Below are positions 7,824 to 16,341 of a DNA stretch of 17,976 nucleotides, piece after piece. The stretch covers positions 1 through 17,976 of the forward strand of contig CAZLYK010000112.1 of NCBI GenBank assembly GCA_964563495.1, written 5' to 3'. This DNA is from CAZLYK01 sp964563495 (GTDB taxonomy: Bacteria > Acidobacteriota > Blastocatellia > RBC074). Position numbers and translations under genes: made by a program. The notes below the pieces were generated by a model. It saw only the letters and a list, made by a program, of their open reading frames with translations, did no database searches and was not told the DNA's origin. Each line of letters opens with the position of its first letter. Within the stretch, counting starts at the first letter, position 1.

Positions 7824-8294
7824 ATGCCGATGATGCGGCGCCGCAACGTAATCTTGTTTGGCGCGCCGGATTACAGTTCTGCGGTGGCCCGCTTTCAGGA
7901 AAATTGCCCGCTGCGCGTCAACTTCCTGGACGCCATTGTTGGTCCCGCCACGGAGCAAGTCCCAGCGGCGCGTTATGCGCTTAAACTGGGGCGACAGCAA
8001 CGGCTGACGCAGGTCTTCGGTTTGATCACGGTGTTGCCCGGCGAAAGCTCAGGCGACCACCAAAACCGCATCCTGATCTTTTCGGGAGTGAACTCGGCCG
8101 GCGCGCAAGCGGCGGCGGAGTTTTTCAGTTCGCCGGAACGCTTGCTCGAATTGAAGAAGGAATTGAAAAAAGCCGGACACGATGCTTTCCCGCCGGCCTA
8201 TCAAGTAGTGGTCAGAGTCGAGACTGACGATAGCATTCTCCTCAAGTTCCATTATGAGACCTATCGCACCATCCCTCCATCAGCGAGTCATTGA
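7824..8294 (+). CDS. Unrecognised conserved-looking protein, possibly an N-terminally truncated relic
   Basis: About 156 residues from the ATG at 7824; ATGs at 7830 and 7833 and a GTG at 7695 are alternatives. No clear ribosome site precedes any of them. The protein reads NVILFGAPDYSSAV, then YALKLGRQQRLTQVFGLITV, then ILIFSGVNSAGAQAAAEFFS, then YQVVVRVETDD near the C-terminus. An alternating hydrophobic pattern and the SG(V/T)N..G.QAAAEF phrase recall the C-terminal halves of acidobacterial proteins that carry an N-terminal helix-turn-helix or other domain; I cannot give a family name. No such N-terminal domain is present, so it may be a 5'-truncated remnant. It is the only intact-looking plus-strand gene in the window: divergent from the kinase and convergent with GH43, their stops 9 bp apart. 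No signal peptide or catalytic motif is seen. Confidence 0.55.
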   Translation: MPMMRRRNVILFGAPDYSSAVARFQENCPLRVNFLDAIVGPATEQVPAARYALKLGRQQRLTQVFGLITVLPGESSGDHQNRILIFSGVNSAGAQAAAEFFSSPERLLELKKELKKAGHDAFPPAYQVVVRVETDDSILLKFHYETYRTIPPSASH

Positions 8295-8303
8295 AGACAT
8301 TCA

Positions 8304-10358
8304 TTATTTCGGCTTCCAGGTGAAGCAGGAGCCATCTTTACGATCCGGCTTTGGGCCAGGGTGGTCGGCGGTGACAACGCTGCTGCCTGGCGCAACCCCC
8401 ATATGGCGGTGGGTGACGAGGGAAAGCAAGATCAGGTCGCCGTATGGCGTCTCCGTCCATTGGAATGTTTCAGCATCGGTTGGTCGCCCTGACCGTAACG
8501 TAACCTGCCCCTTGCCTCCCGGCGTCGCTACAGAAATGAACTTTTCGCCCCATTGCAGCGCGACGCGGCCCAGCCCTCGATCCACTATTTTGAATTGCGC
8601 TGCCGCCCTGCCGGCCAGCGGGTCTGTGGCAGGCACAGCGGAGAGCAAACCGTCTTTCACGACGAGCGCCGAGCCATTGCCGAAAACTGCGAGCGTGATC
8701 TTTTTGCCGAAGGGGATCGGTCTCATCAGGCCGCGCGGATGTGGCTCGTCCACCGTCAGCTTGTCGAAATCTGCATAGCCGCCTTCTCCCTCGCCCGTGT
8801 GATAGTGGAAGAGCGAGTAGCGTATGCCCTGGAAGGTTTTGAGTTGGAAAATCATGGTGAACTCGTCGCCCAGCGGCTCGAACTTTTTCCCGTCCGTGCT
8901 GTAGCTGAACCTCGCTTTCTCCGTCAGGAAATCGCAATGCGCAAGCAGCCACACACGCGTCCCGTTGAGCATGACGCGCGCCGTTTTGCCGGTCGTCTGA
9001 TCGAACTGCTCGATCATTGCTCCATCAGCCTCTCGCCTGACGCCGATCCACGCATACGGAAAATTGAAGAGCGCGAGGCCGGCAACGTCTCCCGCCTTCA
9101 TCCCGTTTGTGTCCAGTTCTGCGGTGGGAATGGAGATGGGGCCGATGGCGCGCTGCGTCAATGTGTTTCGCGCCCACCAAAGATCCGAGGCCGGCAGCGA
9201 ATGCAAGCGCAGAAAGCCTGGGCGCTCGGTCAGAGACCATTTCGTGTCATCGGGCAGATGATTCCACTGCCAAACAGCTTTCAGTTTCGGCCCGGAGAAA
9301 TCGTCGCTACGTTCATACGGCGCTGATGGTGGCGACGTGTGGCCCGTGTTGGGTTTGACCCAGGTGCGGGGCGTGCGCTTGAGGTTATCCGGCAGACCGA
9401 AGTAGGGCCAACCGTCCTGCCACGTGACGGGAGAAAGGCAGGTCAGCCTCCCGACCGAGTTGTAATCCATCATCGAAAAGCCCCACCACTCGCCGCTTGG
9501 CGTGTTCACGATGCCTCCCTGATGCAGCGACATTCGGCCTCGATCCGCAGAGTTCGGCGGGATCGCGTTGAACGGCGGCGCTGGGCCGCGCTGCAGCCGA
9601 TAGCCCTCAGCAAGTCCGAAATCTTCATCCGCGCTGATTGCCTGATGCACTTCATACGGGCCTTCCGGTTTGTCTGCGCGAGCGCACGGCATCCGCATAC
9701 GGCCGGCGAACCACGCGCTGGTGATGAGATATTTTCTGTTGTTCTTGTAGAAGTGAAGACCCTCGCCCATGCCCGCCTCTTTGGGAATGATCACGCGCTC
9801 GGTGCCAGGAACGATGTCGGTGAGTTCGTCATTGAGTTGAGCGACATTGATGTTTTGATACCCCCACACAACGTACACCTTGCCGTCCGTATCGAAGAGG
9901 ACTGAAAGATCGTGGAATGATCGCTTCATCTCGGTGCGAGTCCAGGGGCCGGCGGGATTCTTGGCGCGGAAGAGTTGCGTGCGATGCCGGTTGACGTTGG
10001 AGAAGATGTAGAAAGTCCCGTCGTGATAGCGAAAGCATGGCGCCCAGATGCCCTGTCCGTAAGCCTCTTTCCCGTCTTCCAACCGGAACTCCGGGCCGAG
10101 GTCCAAACGGTCAAGCGCATAGCCGAGCAGCTTCCAATTCACTAGGTCTCTGGAATGCAGTACGGGCAATCCCGGCATCGAGTGCATTGTCGTGCCCGTC
10201 AGGTAGTAATCTTCGCCCACGCGGATCAAGTCAGGGTCTGAGAATTCGTCATAGTAGAGTGGGTTCGTGAACGTACCGTTGCCGTTGTCGGCTCTCCAGG
10301 TCTGAGCCGAGACCAATCCGTTAACTATCAAGACAATGATGGGTATCAGCTTTTTCAT
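8304..10358 (-). CDS. Secreted glycoside hydrolase family 43 (beta-xylosidase/alpha-arabinofuranosidase-like)
   Basis: 684 residues with a signal peptide (MKKLIPIIVLIVNGLVSAQ). The GH43 five-bladed propeller occupies about 30-330, and a C-terminal concanavalin-like beta-sandwich of the GH43_C2 kind covers about 350-545 (YERSDDFSG, then WQWNHLPDDTKWSL). Expected catalytic residues are all visible: general base Asp41 (FSDPDLIRVGEDYYLTGTT), pKa-modulating Asp150 (HDLSVLFDTDG) and general acid Glu199 (GMGEGLHFYKNNRKYL). The last 140 residues (about 545-684) form an extra beta-trefoil-like or carbohydrate-binding tail that I cannot classify. It should remove arabinose or xylose from hemicellulose outside the cytoplasm. 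The ATG at 10358 has no strong Shine-Dalgarno. It is monocistronic, convergent with the small plus-strand gene. Substrate cannot be settled between xylan and arabinan. Confidence 0.9.
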   Translation of the reverse strand: MKKLIPIIVLIVNGLVSAQTWRADNGNGTFTNPLYYDEFSDPDLIRVGEDYYLTGTTMHSMPGLPVLHSRDLVNWKLLGYALDRLDLGPEFRLEDGKEAYGQGIWAPCFRYHDGTFYIFSNVNRHRTQLFRAKNPAGPWTRTEMKRSFHDLSVLFDTDGKVYVVWGYQNINVAQLNDELTDIVPGTERVIIPKEAGMGEGLHFYKNNRKYLITSAWFAGRMRMPCARADKPEGPYEVHQAISADEDFGLAEGYRLQRGPAPPFNAIPPNSADRGRMSLHQGGIVNTPSGEWWGFSMMDYNSVGRLTCLSPVTWQDGWPYFGLPDNLKRTPRTWVKPNTGHTSPPSAPYERSDDFSGPKLKAVWQWNHLPDDTKWSLTERPGFLRLHSLPASDLWWARNTLTQRAIGPISIPTAELDTNGMKAGDVAGLALFNFPYAWIGVRREADGAMIEQFDQTTGKTARVMLNGTRVWLLAHCDFLTEKARFSYSTDGKKFEPLGDEFTMIFQLKTFQGIRYSLFHYHTGEGEGGYADFDKLTVDEPHPRGLMRPIPFGKKITLAVFGNGSALVVKDGLLSAVPATDPLAGRAAAQFKIVDRGLGRVALQWGEKFISVATPGGKGQVTLRSGRPTDAETFQWTETPYGDLILLSLVTHRHMGVAPGSSVVTADHPGPKPDRKDGSCFTWKPK

Positions 10359-10479
10359 GAGTTTTATCTAAACAAGAAAATCTATCCTTTGAAAAGGCTT
10401 TCGGCGCTAATATCGCTGGAAATCAAAAGCACGCGTCCAAAAGAGAGGCGCTAACTTTGTGAATAGATTTGGAACAAAG

Positions 10480-10782
10480 GTTTTGTCTCAAATTATAGAT
10501 CAGGCCCCCCAGCTAACCTCAACTAGGACTTATACTTAAGATAGCCCCTAATTGCGCTAAGCCTAAATTTCGTCCCAACAGGAAAAATGAAGGCGCTAAA
10601 TAGAATCTTTTCAATAAGATAGAATGCCGAAGGGGGGACTCGACCCTCCATCCGATTTGACATCGTGCGACAACCGGTGACGTAAATCACACGAAAAATA
10701 ATCGTTTACAGCCCTCTGCGACCGAATTTCGTCTGGATTTGGGACGAAGTTTTCGAAAAGTTTTGTCACATTCTTGTCACAT
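10480..10782 (-). repeat. att-like repeat, copy 2 (full site)
   Basis: The right part, 10624-10782, matches copy 1 and differs from copy 3 at about 15 of 159 positions by my count. The left part, 10480-10623, is collinear with 11647-11790: TTTTGTCtCA at 10481 matches TTTTGTCACA at 11647, and TTTCGTCCCAAC at 10568 matches TTTTGTCACAAC at 11735. Both halves therefore carry similar GTCaCA/GTCCCA words around a central tRNA-like 3' end (minus strand, 10625-10649), the layout of a tyrosine-recombinase attP with two arms. The T-loop has lost a base relative to copy 1 (gggactcgaccctcc). The remaining intergenic DNA, 10359-10479, is AT-richer and presumably holds the GH43 promoter; I see no gene in it. 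Confidence 0.75.
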
Positions 10783-10850
10783 CATCGATGACTTGTTTCT
10801 ATTGCTCATCGATTCTACCCACCTCCCGAAGAACTGCCAGCGTCATTATC

Positions 10851-11547
<697 letters not shown>

Positions 11548-11646
11548 TATTTGCCTCCAGACCGTTTGGGCTCGTCACGCCTGTATTTTACTACACCTTA
11601 CCGAGATGACACCAAAGGTCGTTAGTGAACCAATCCACGACAAAAG

Positions 11647-11949
11647 TTTTGTCACATATAGTTAAAAAGGCCCAGTGAGATAAACTCAACTGAGCCTTAT
11701 ATTTATAGCACTAGCTTACTAGTCCTATTTCGAATTTTGTCACAACGGAAAAATCTAGTCAATAAATACAGTATATTCAATAAGATATAAATGCCGAAGG
11801 GGGGACTCGACCCTCCAGCCGATTTGACATCGTGTGACAACTGATGACGTAAACCATACGAAAAATAACCGTTTACAGGCCTCTGCGACCAAATTTCGTC
11901 TGGATTTGGGACGAAGTTTTCCAGAAGTTTTGCCCCATTTTTGTCCCAT
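11647..11949 (-). repeat. att-like repeat, copy 3 (full site, fused to tRNA-Pro)
   Basis: Same architecture as copy 2, shifted by 1167 bp: left half with TTTTGTCACA at 11647 and TTTTGTCACAAC at 11735, tRNA-like 3' end on the minus strand at 11792-11816, right half to TTTTGTCCCAT at 11949. The right half contains the hairpin-forming CCAAAT...ATTTGG. At 11956 the sequence becomes a tRNA-Pro fragment on the opposite strand, so this copy has two outward-facing tRNA 3' ends with the arm-site region between them. The rest of the 11548-11955 gap shows no gene. Confidence 0.75.
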
Positions 11950-11955
11950 AAGTCG

Positions 11956-12005
11956 GCGCTTGCTTGGGGTGCAAGAGGCCGTGGGTTCGAATCCCGCCGT
12001 CCCGA
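11956..12005 (+). pseudogene. tRNA-Pro(GGG), 3' fragment
   Basis: Anticodon stem CTTGC/GCAAG (11959-11963, 11971-11975) closes a 7-nt loop TTGGGGT with anticodon GGG at 11966-11968. The T-arm GTGGG-TTCGAAT-CCCGC (11981-11997) and 3' acceptor strand CGTCCCG plus discriminator A follow; no CCA is encoded. The 5' acceptor strand and most of the D-arm are missing: upstream of 11956 the sequence is att-like repeat. This is what remains on the far side when an element integrates into the 3' part of a tRNA gene. It is not expected to give a functional tRNA. Confidence 0.85.
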
Positions 12006-12024
12006 CTTTTAGAATCAGCACTTT

Positions 12025-12050
12025 ACTGGCATCTTAATGATGCCAGTTTT
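12025..12050 (+). terminator. Rho-independent terminator of the tRNA-Pro locus
   Basis: Perfect 9-bp stem (12025-12033 with 12039-12047, 5-nt loop) followed by TTTTGCTTT, 20 nt after the tRNA fragment. Typical tRNA-gene terminator. Confidence 0.8.
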
Positions 12051-12054
12051 GCTT

Positions 12055-12074
12055 TGCGGACATATCTGCGGACA
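12055..12074 (+). repeat. Tandem TGCGGACA words after the tRNA-Pro terminator
   Basis: TGCGGACA occurs at 12055-12062 and 12067-12074, 12 bp centre to centre. Closely spaced direct words beside a tRNA 3' end resemble integrase arm-type sites, here possibly of a different element. The DNA from 12075 to 12283 shows no gene I can recognise. Confidence 0.35.
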
Positions 12075-12283
12075 CATTGGAATCGAAAACTACCCGTACA
12101 AGTCGCTAATTGCCCGAATAGATCTTCATATTTGGGGGGGCCATTGCGATCCCGCATAAGGCTATACCATTAAGCGTTGGCAAAAATCCCGCAGTCAACG
12201 AAATGCTGGGCACAGTGTAGACATCTCGCTTTGATTGATTTCGCTGCCGTGATTTCAGTCGCTAGTTTGGCTTACTCTTTGTC

Positions 12284-12596
12284 TCATGCATCGAAGGGCA
12301 AGTCGACATAGCTCTCGGCCAACGCCTCACCGCCGCACGGGAACTCGTCACATAATCCAGTTCGGGAAGCTGCAAGCGTTGTTGGAATGGTGTTGTATTG
12401 GGGAACCGATGCAACAGCGAAGTCATCCACCACGAGAAATGTTCCACCCGCCAAATGCGCCGCAGGCAGGTGGTCGAACAAGCCTCCAGGCGGCGATGTC
12501 TTCGTCCGGCGCGCATTACACGTAAAGGCGTGTAATCTCCAGCGAACGCATGCTGAACAGCGCAAAGCTGCGCTCGTGACGGCAATAAATCAATTC
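12284..12596 (-). pseudogene. pobA: 4-hydroxybenzoate 3-monooxygenase, C-terminal relic
   Basis: The C-terminal quarter of a PobA-type flavin monooxygenase can be read by switching frames: ELIYCRHERSFALFSMRS, then a TAA nonsense codon where PobA has Gln (YV*CAPDEDIAAW), then a frameshift into LRRIWRVEHFSWWMTSLLHR and QLPELDYVTSSRAA, then another frameshift into GGEALAESYVDLPFDA and a natural-looking stop (12284-12286). The family hydroxylates 4-hydroxybenzoate to protocatechuate; the FSWWMT and QLxELDYVTSSRAA motifs are distinctive. The FAD-binding N-terminal three quarters are absent. Decay is certain given at least two frameshifts and one nonsense codon. It abuts the DUF3237 relic with no gap. 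Confidence 0.8.
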
Positions 12597-12815
12597 TTCC
12601 GCACGCCCGAACAGATCGCGACGACGCGATTGAGCCAGTCGTATTTCGCATCGCCCGGTTCAAACACCGGCACGGCGCGAAAGTAATACCTCGCCGGATC
12701 AGCTTCTTCGCCGCGCGCGATGGCCGCCAACACTTTGGGTGAGCGCAAAATTAATACGTTGTTGCTGTACCGCTCAATCTTGACGCGGAGGGGAAGGAAA
12801 TTGACGGTGGGAATT
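12590..12815 (-). pseudogene. DUF3237-family protein, C-terminal relic
   Basis: One open frame reads PTVNFLPLRVKIERYSNN, then LRSPKVLAAIARGEEADPA, YYFRAVPVFEPGDAKYDWLN, RVVAICSGVRKN and stop. The 'xxVLAxLARGExVDPxxYYFRxxPxFExGDxKYxWLNRxVAVGxG' pattern is that of the C-terminal half of DUF3237 proteins (about 150 residues, function unknown, often near aromatic-compound genes). There is no N-terminal half and no start codon in a sensible place. The 3' end runs straight into the pobA relic, whose frame starts at about 12596. Confidence 0.7.
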
Positions 12816-12828
12816 CTGTAATGGAGTT

Positions 12829-12930
12829 TTAGCCCCAGATTTCACGCGCGGTTTCCGCCGCCAGGCGCAGCTTGGCTTCCTGATCGGTAGGCGTCACGAG
12901 GTTGCCTTCCAGCGTCGTTGAACCAGCGCG
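12829..12930 (-). pseudogene. Unidentified gene, last ~30 codons
   Basis: A third frame carries TTLEGNLVTPTDQEAKLRLA followed by AETAREIWG and TAA (12829-12831). The helical, charge-balanced composition and clean stop look like a true C-terminus. I do not recognise the family. It sits between the receptor fragment and the DUF3237 relic, and its upstream junction cannot be fixed from sequence alone. Confidence 0.4.
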
Positions 12931-12934
12931 CGTG

Positions 12935-13435
12935 GGTCGGATTTTCCAGGCGCGGGTCGCCAATCAGGAAAACTCCACCCGGCGTGCCGAGGGGCAAGCC
13001 GGACTGAAACGTGCCGATGACGTTCACTTTCCATCCGCCCGCAATGCCACGCACTACGGCGCTGCTGTTCTTGAAAAACGGCAGATCATAGCCGCCGCTG
13101 ATCATCGCGCGGTGCGGCGCGTGGTCGCCCGTGATGACCGACGCCAGTTGCCCGATCGGGTCCTGCGCGTTCAGGTAACCGACCGCTTCCATGTTCTTCG
13201 AGAAGGTGTAGCTGAACAGGTAATGGAAGCCGTGCGAGAGCCGCTTCTCGACGCGCACTTGCAGCGAGTTGTACCACGCGCGGCCAATCGTTTTGCGGTC
13301 TTCGGTCAAGCCGGTGAATTGCGAGAACGGGCGCAGCAATTGCGAACGCACGATGGTCGCGCCATTCAACGCGGCGTTGCTGGGAGTCAAACCCGCCATT
13401 GGATTGGTCACGCGCTCGCGTTCAAATACGCCGCG
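12935..13435 (-). pseudogene. Oar-type TonB-dependent receptor, late barrel fragment
   Basis: About 165 residues: FERERVTNPMAGLTP, QLLRPFSQFTGL, AWYNSLQVRVEKRLSHGFHY, FSYTFSKNMEAVGYLNAQDP, GGYDLPFF, GVFLIGDPRLENPT. This is the C-terminal barrel segment of large acidobacterial receptors that begin with a carboxypeptidase-regulatory-like domain. The full-length family is about 1000-1200 residues, so more than 80 percent is missing. No start, no signal peptide and no proper barrel C-terminus; the reading frame drifts into low-similarity sequence after the FNDAG region (about 12935). Confidence 0.8.
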
Positions 13436-13439
13436 CCGC

Positions 13440-13905
13440 ACCGGCGATGTTGCCCTTCCACGACGAAGTTTGTTGGGTTTCAAAGTCGTAAGCCCAGGGG
13501 CCGTTCGCCACGCCGTTGCAGCTTTGCGAACTCACCGCGTAAGCCTTGCCATCCGCGATAATCAAGCCATTGGCATTTGCGCCCGGCGGCAGGAATTTGA
13601 CGGGCGGTTGATATTCCTGCCCATTCGACAAGTGCATCGAATGCAAGATGCCGTCGCTGGCCAGCGCGTAAATCACACTCAAACCGCCGAAGCCGCCGCC
13701 CATTGGCGGAGCGCCGGGACGCGGCGCGGTTTGCCCGGCAGGACGATTCGCGCCTTGAGCGCCAGCACCGCCCGGCGCTCCCGCAGGCGGGCCAGCCGGA
13801 AAGTTCGGTTGCGGACACATCTAGGACAGCGTGATCGCGCCGGCCCAGGGTTCGCCGACAGTGCTTTTTGCAGGCGTGCTGCGTCCGCCGCTTCCGCCCA
13901 CGGCA
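13440..13905 (-). pseudogene. PQQ-like beta-propeller protein, internal fragment
   Basis: One frame reads STVGEPWAGAITLS, a TAG at 13821-13823, then MCPQPNFPAGP, a long Pro/Gly/Ala linker, SVIYALASDGILHSMHLSNG, YQPPVKFLPPGANANGLIIA and WAYDFETQQTSSWKGNIAG. The YALxxDGxLHxxxxSNG and AYAVSSxSCNG phrases fit acidobacterial PQQ-repeat (outer membrane protein assembly/quinoprotein-like) proteins. Both ends are missing and it is sandwiched between two receptor fragments. The upstream boundary is uncertain by about 30 bp. Confidence 0.6.
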
Positions 13906-14131
13906 ATTTGAACTGGTGGTGCGCGACGTTGCCGACATAAGCGGCGTCGAGGATGACGCCCTAGCCCAGATCCCGCTGGATGCCGAAGCTCCAGTCATAG
14001 GTGTCGGGCGGGAGAAAATCCGGCGACCCGCCTTTGACGTTGAAGGGAGACAGGATCGCCTGAGCGCCCTGCAGATTGGCGATGGTCGTGTTGAGGAAGA
14101 GCGGCGCCTGGTAATTAAGCCCAATCCACAG
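13905..14131 (-). pseudogene. Oar-type TonB-dependent receptor, mid-barrel fragment
   Basis: About 75 residues: GLNYQAPLFLNTTIANLQGA, PDFLPPDTYDWSFGIQRDLG, a TAG nonsense codon (13961-13963), then GVILDAAYVGNVAHHQFKLP. This belongs to a barrel region upstream of that in the 12935-13435 fragment, so both could come from one receptor interrupted by the PQQ piece, or from two receptors. Confidence 0.75.
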
Positions 14132-14231
14132 AGTTTCTCGCTAGCGCAAGCAATTCCTGAAACGCCGCGTAGCGGGCTTCAGCATCTTTTGAATGCAAGA
14201 GATCAACTTTGCTGCGTAAACGAGGTTCCAT
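14115..14231 (-). pseudogene. N-terminal fragment of a HEAT-like protein, coupled to the amidohydrolase
   Basis: A 38-codon frame starts at an ATG sharing its A with the amidohydrolase stop (TAATG, 14229-14233). It reads MEPRLRSKVDLLHSKDAEA, then AAFQELLALARNSVDWA, then stop. The helical pattern ending in VDWA resembles the start of HEAT-repeat-like proteins in related bacteria (KxxxxLxxLxxxPVDWAYEVWD). It breaks off at WA, exactly where the receptor fragment begins. Before truncation this was probably the next gene of the operon. Identity is tentative; start-stop overlap and junction are seen directly. Confidence 0.45.
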
Positions 14232-15082
14232 TAGCTCAACCCAAACAGCCGCAACGCATTTTCCTTGAGGATCAACGGGCGGACTTCGTCGCGGATGGCG
14301 ATCTTCTCGAAATCCGCCAGCCAGCGATCCGGCGCAATCAGCGGATAATCCGAACCGAACAGCACCTTGTGCTTAAGCAGCGTGTTCGCGTATTGCACCA
14401 GCGTCGGCGAGAAATACTTCGGCGACCAGCCCGACAGGTCAATGTAGACCTGCGGCTTGTGCAGGCAAATCGAAATGGCTTCGTCCTGCCACGGGAACGA
14501 CGGATGCGCCATAATGATCGGCATGTCGGGAAAGTCTACAGCCACGTCGTCAATGTCCATCGGGTTGCCGTACTTCAAGCGCACGCCGCCGCCGCCGGGC
14601 ATTCCCGTGCCGATGCCGCTGTGACCGGTGTGAAAGATGACGGGCAATTTGGCGGCATTGATGACTTCGTAAAACGGATAAATGCGTTGTTCGTTCGGGT
14701 GGAACTGTTGCAGCGGCGGGTGCAGCTTGAAGCCGCGAATGCCACCCGCCGCAATCAACCTTTTCGCTTCGTCCACGGCCTCTTTGCCGCGCGTCGGGTC
14801 AACGCTGGCGAAGGCGAACATAATGTCGGCGTTCTCGGCGGCAAACGCCGCAATCTCGTCGTTGGGAATCGGCGGGCGGCCCGTGAGCCGTTCGTCCACG
14901 GTGAAGACCACGCAACCGATTTTGCGCGAGCGGTAATAATCGGCCAGTTCGTGGCGGTTGCGTCCCCGTCCCACGTCGGCATCGCCGAAATACTTCCTGG
15001 CCGCTTCGTTGGCGGCATTGTCGTCAATCTCGGTTTCCAGATGAACGTGGACGTCAATGGCGATCAGGTCGTTGACGTTCAT
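14231..15082 (-). CDS. Cytoplasmic amidohydrolase-2 family metal-dependent hydrolase (COG2159)
   Basis: 283 residues forming a TIM barrel. Metal-site residues visible: His12-x-His14 (IDVHVHLE), Lys119 and His121 (FKLHPPL), His151 (FHTGHSG), His193 (MAHPSFPW) and Asp245 (LFGSDYP). This is the ACMSD/gamma-resorcylate decarboxylase branch, whose members decarboxylate or hydrate aromatic acids and ring-cleavage products. ATG 15082 follows AAAGGAG, and the preceding esterase gene stops only 12 nt upstream. No signal peptide. In an operon with feruloyl-CoA synthase it may act on a phenolic acid or ring-cleavage intermediate; that substrate is inferred. Complete and apparently intact, though everything downstream of it is broken. 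Confidence 0.9.
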   Translation of the reverse strand: MNVNDLIAIDVHVHLETEIDDNAANEAARKYFGDADVGRGRNRHELADYYRSRKIGCVVFTVDERLTGRPPIPNDEIAAFAAENADIMFAFASVDPTRGKEAVDEAKRLIAAGGIRGFKLHPPLQQFHPNEQRIYPFYEVINAAKLPVIFHTGHSGIGTGMPGGGGVRLKYGNPMDIDDVAVDFPDMPIIMAHPSFPWQDEAISICLHKPQVYIDLSGWSPKYFSPTLVQYANTLLKHKVLFGSDYPLIAPDRWLADFEKIAIRDEVRPLILKENALRLFGLS

Positions 15083-15094
15083 GCTTTTACTCCT

Positions 15095-16312
<1,218 letters not shown>

Positions 16313-16341
16313 CTTTGTTCCTCTCTGAACAGAGTTCTCCT

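Noticed and set aside
11755..12021. Minus-strand open frame containing GTAGFEPTASCTPSKR
   Set aside because: This is the antisense of the tRNA-Pro fragment and repeat; such tRNA-antisense frames are a common artefact, and the frame is not conserved among the three repeat copies.
12284..14231. Intact small genes in the mosaic region
   Set aside because: Each readable frame matches only part of a larger family and is ended by frameshift, nonsense codon or abrupt change of family.
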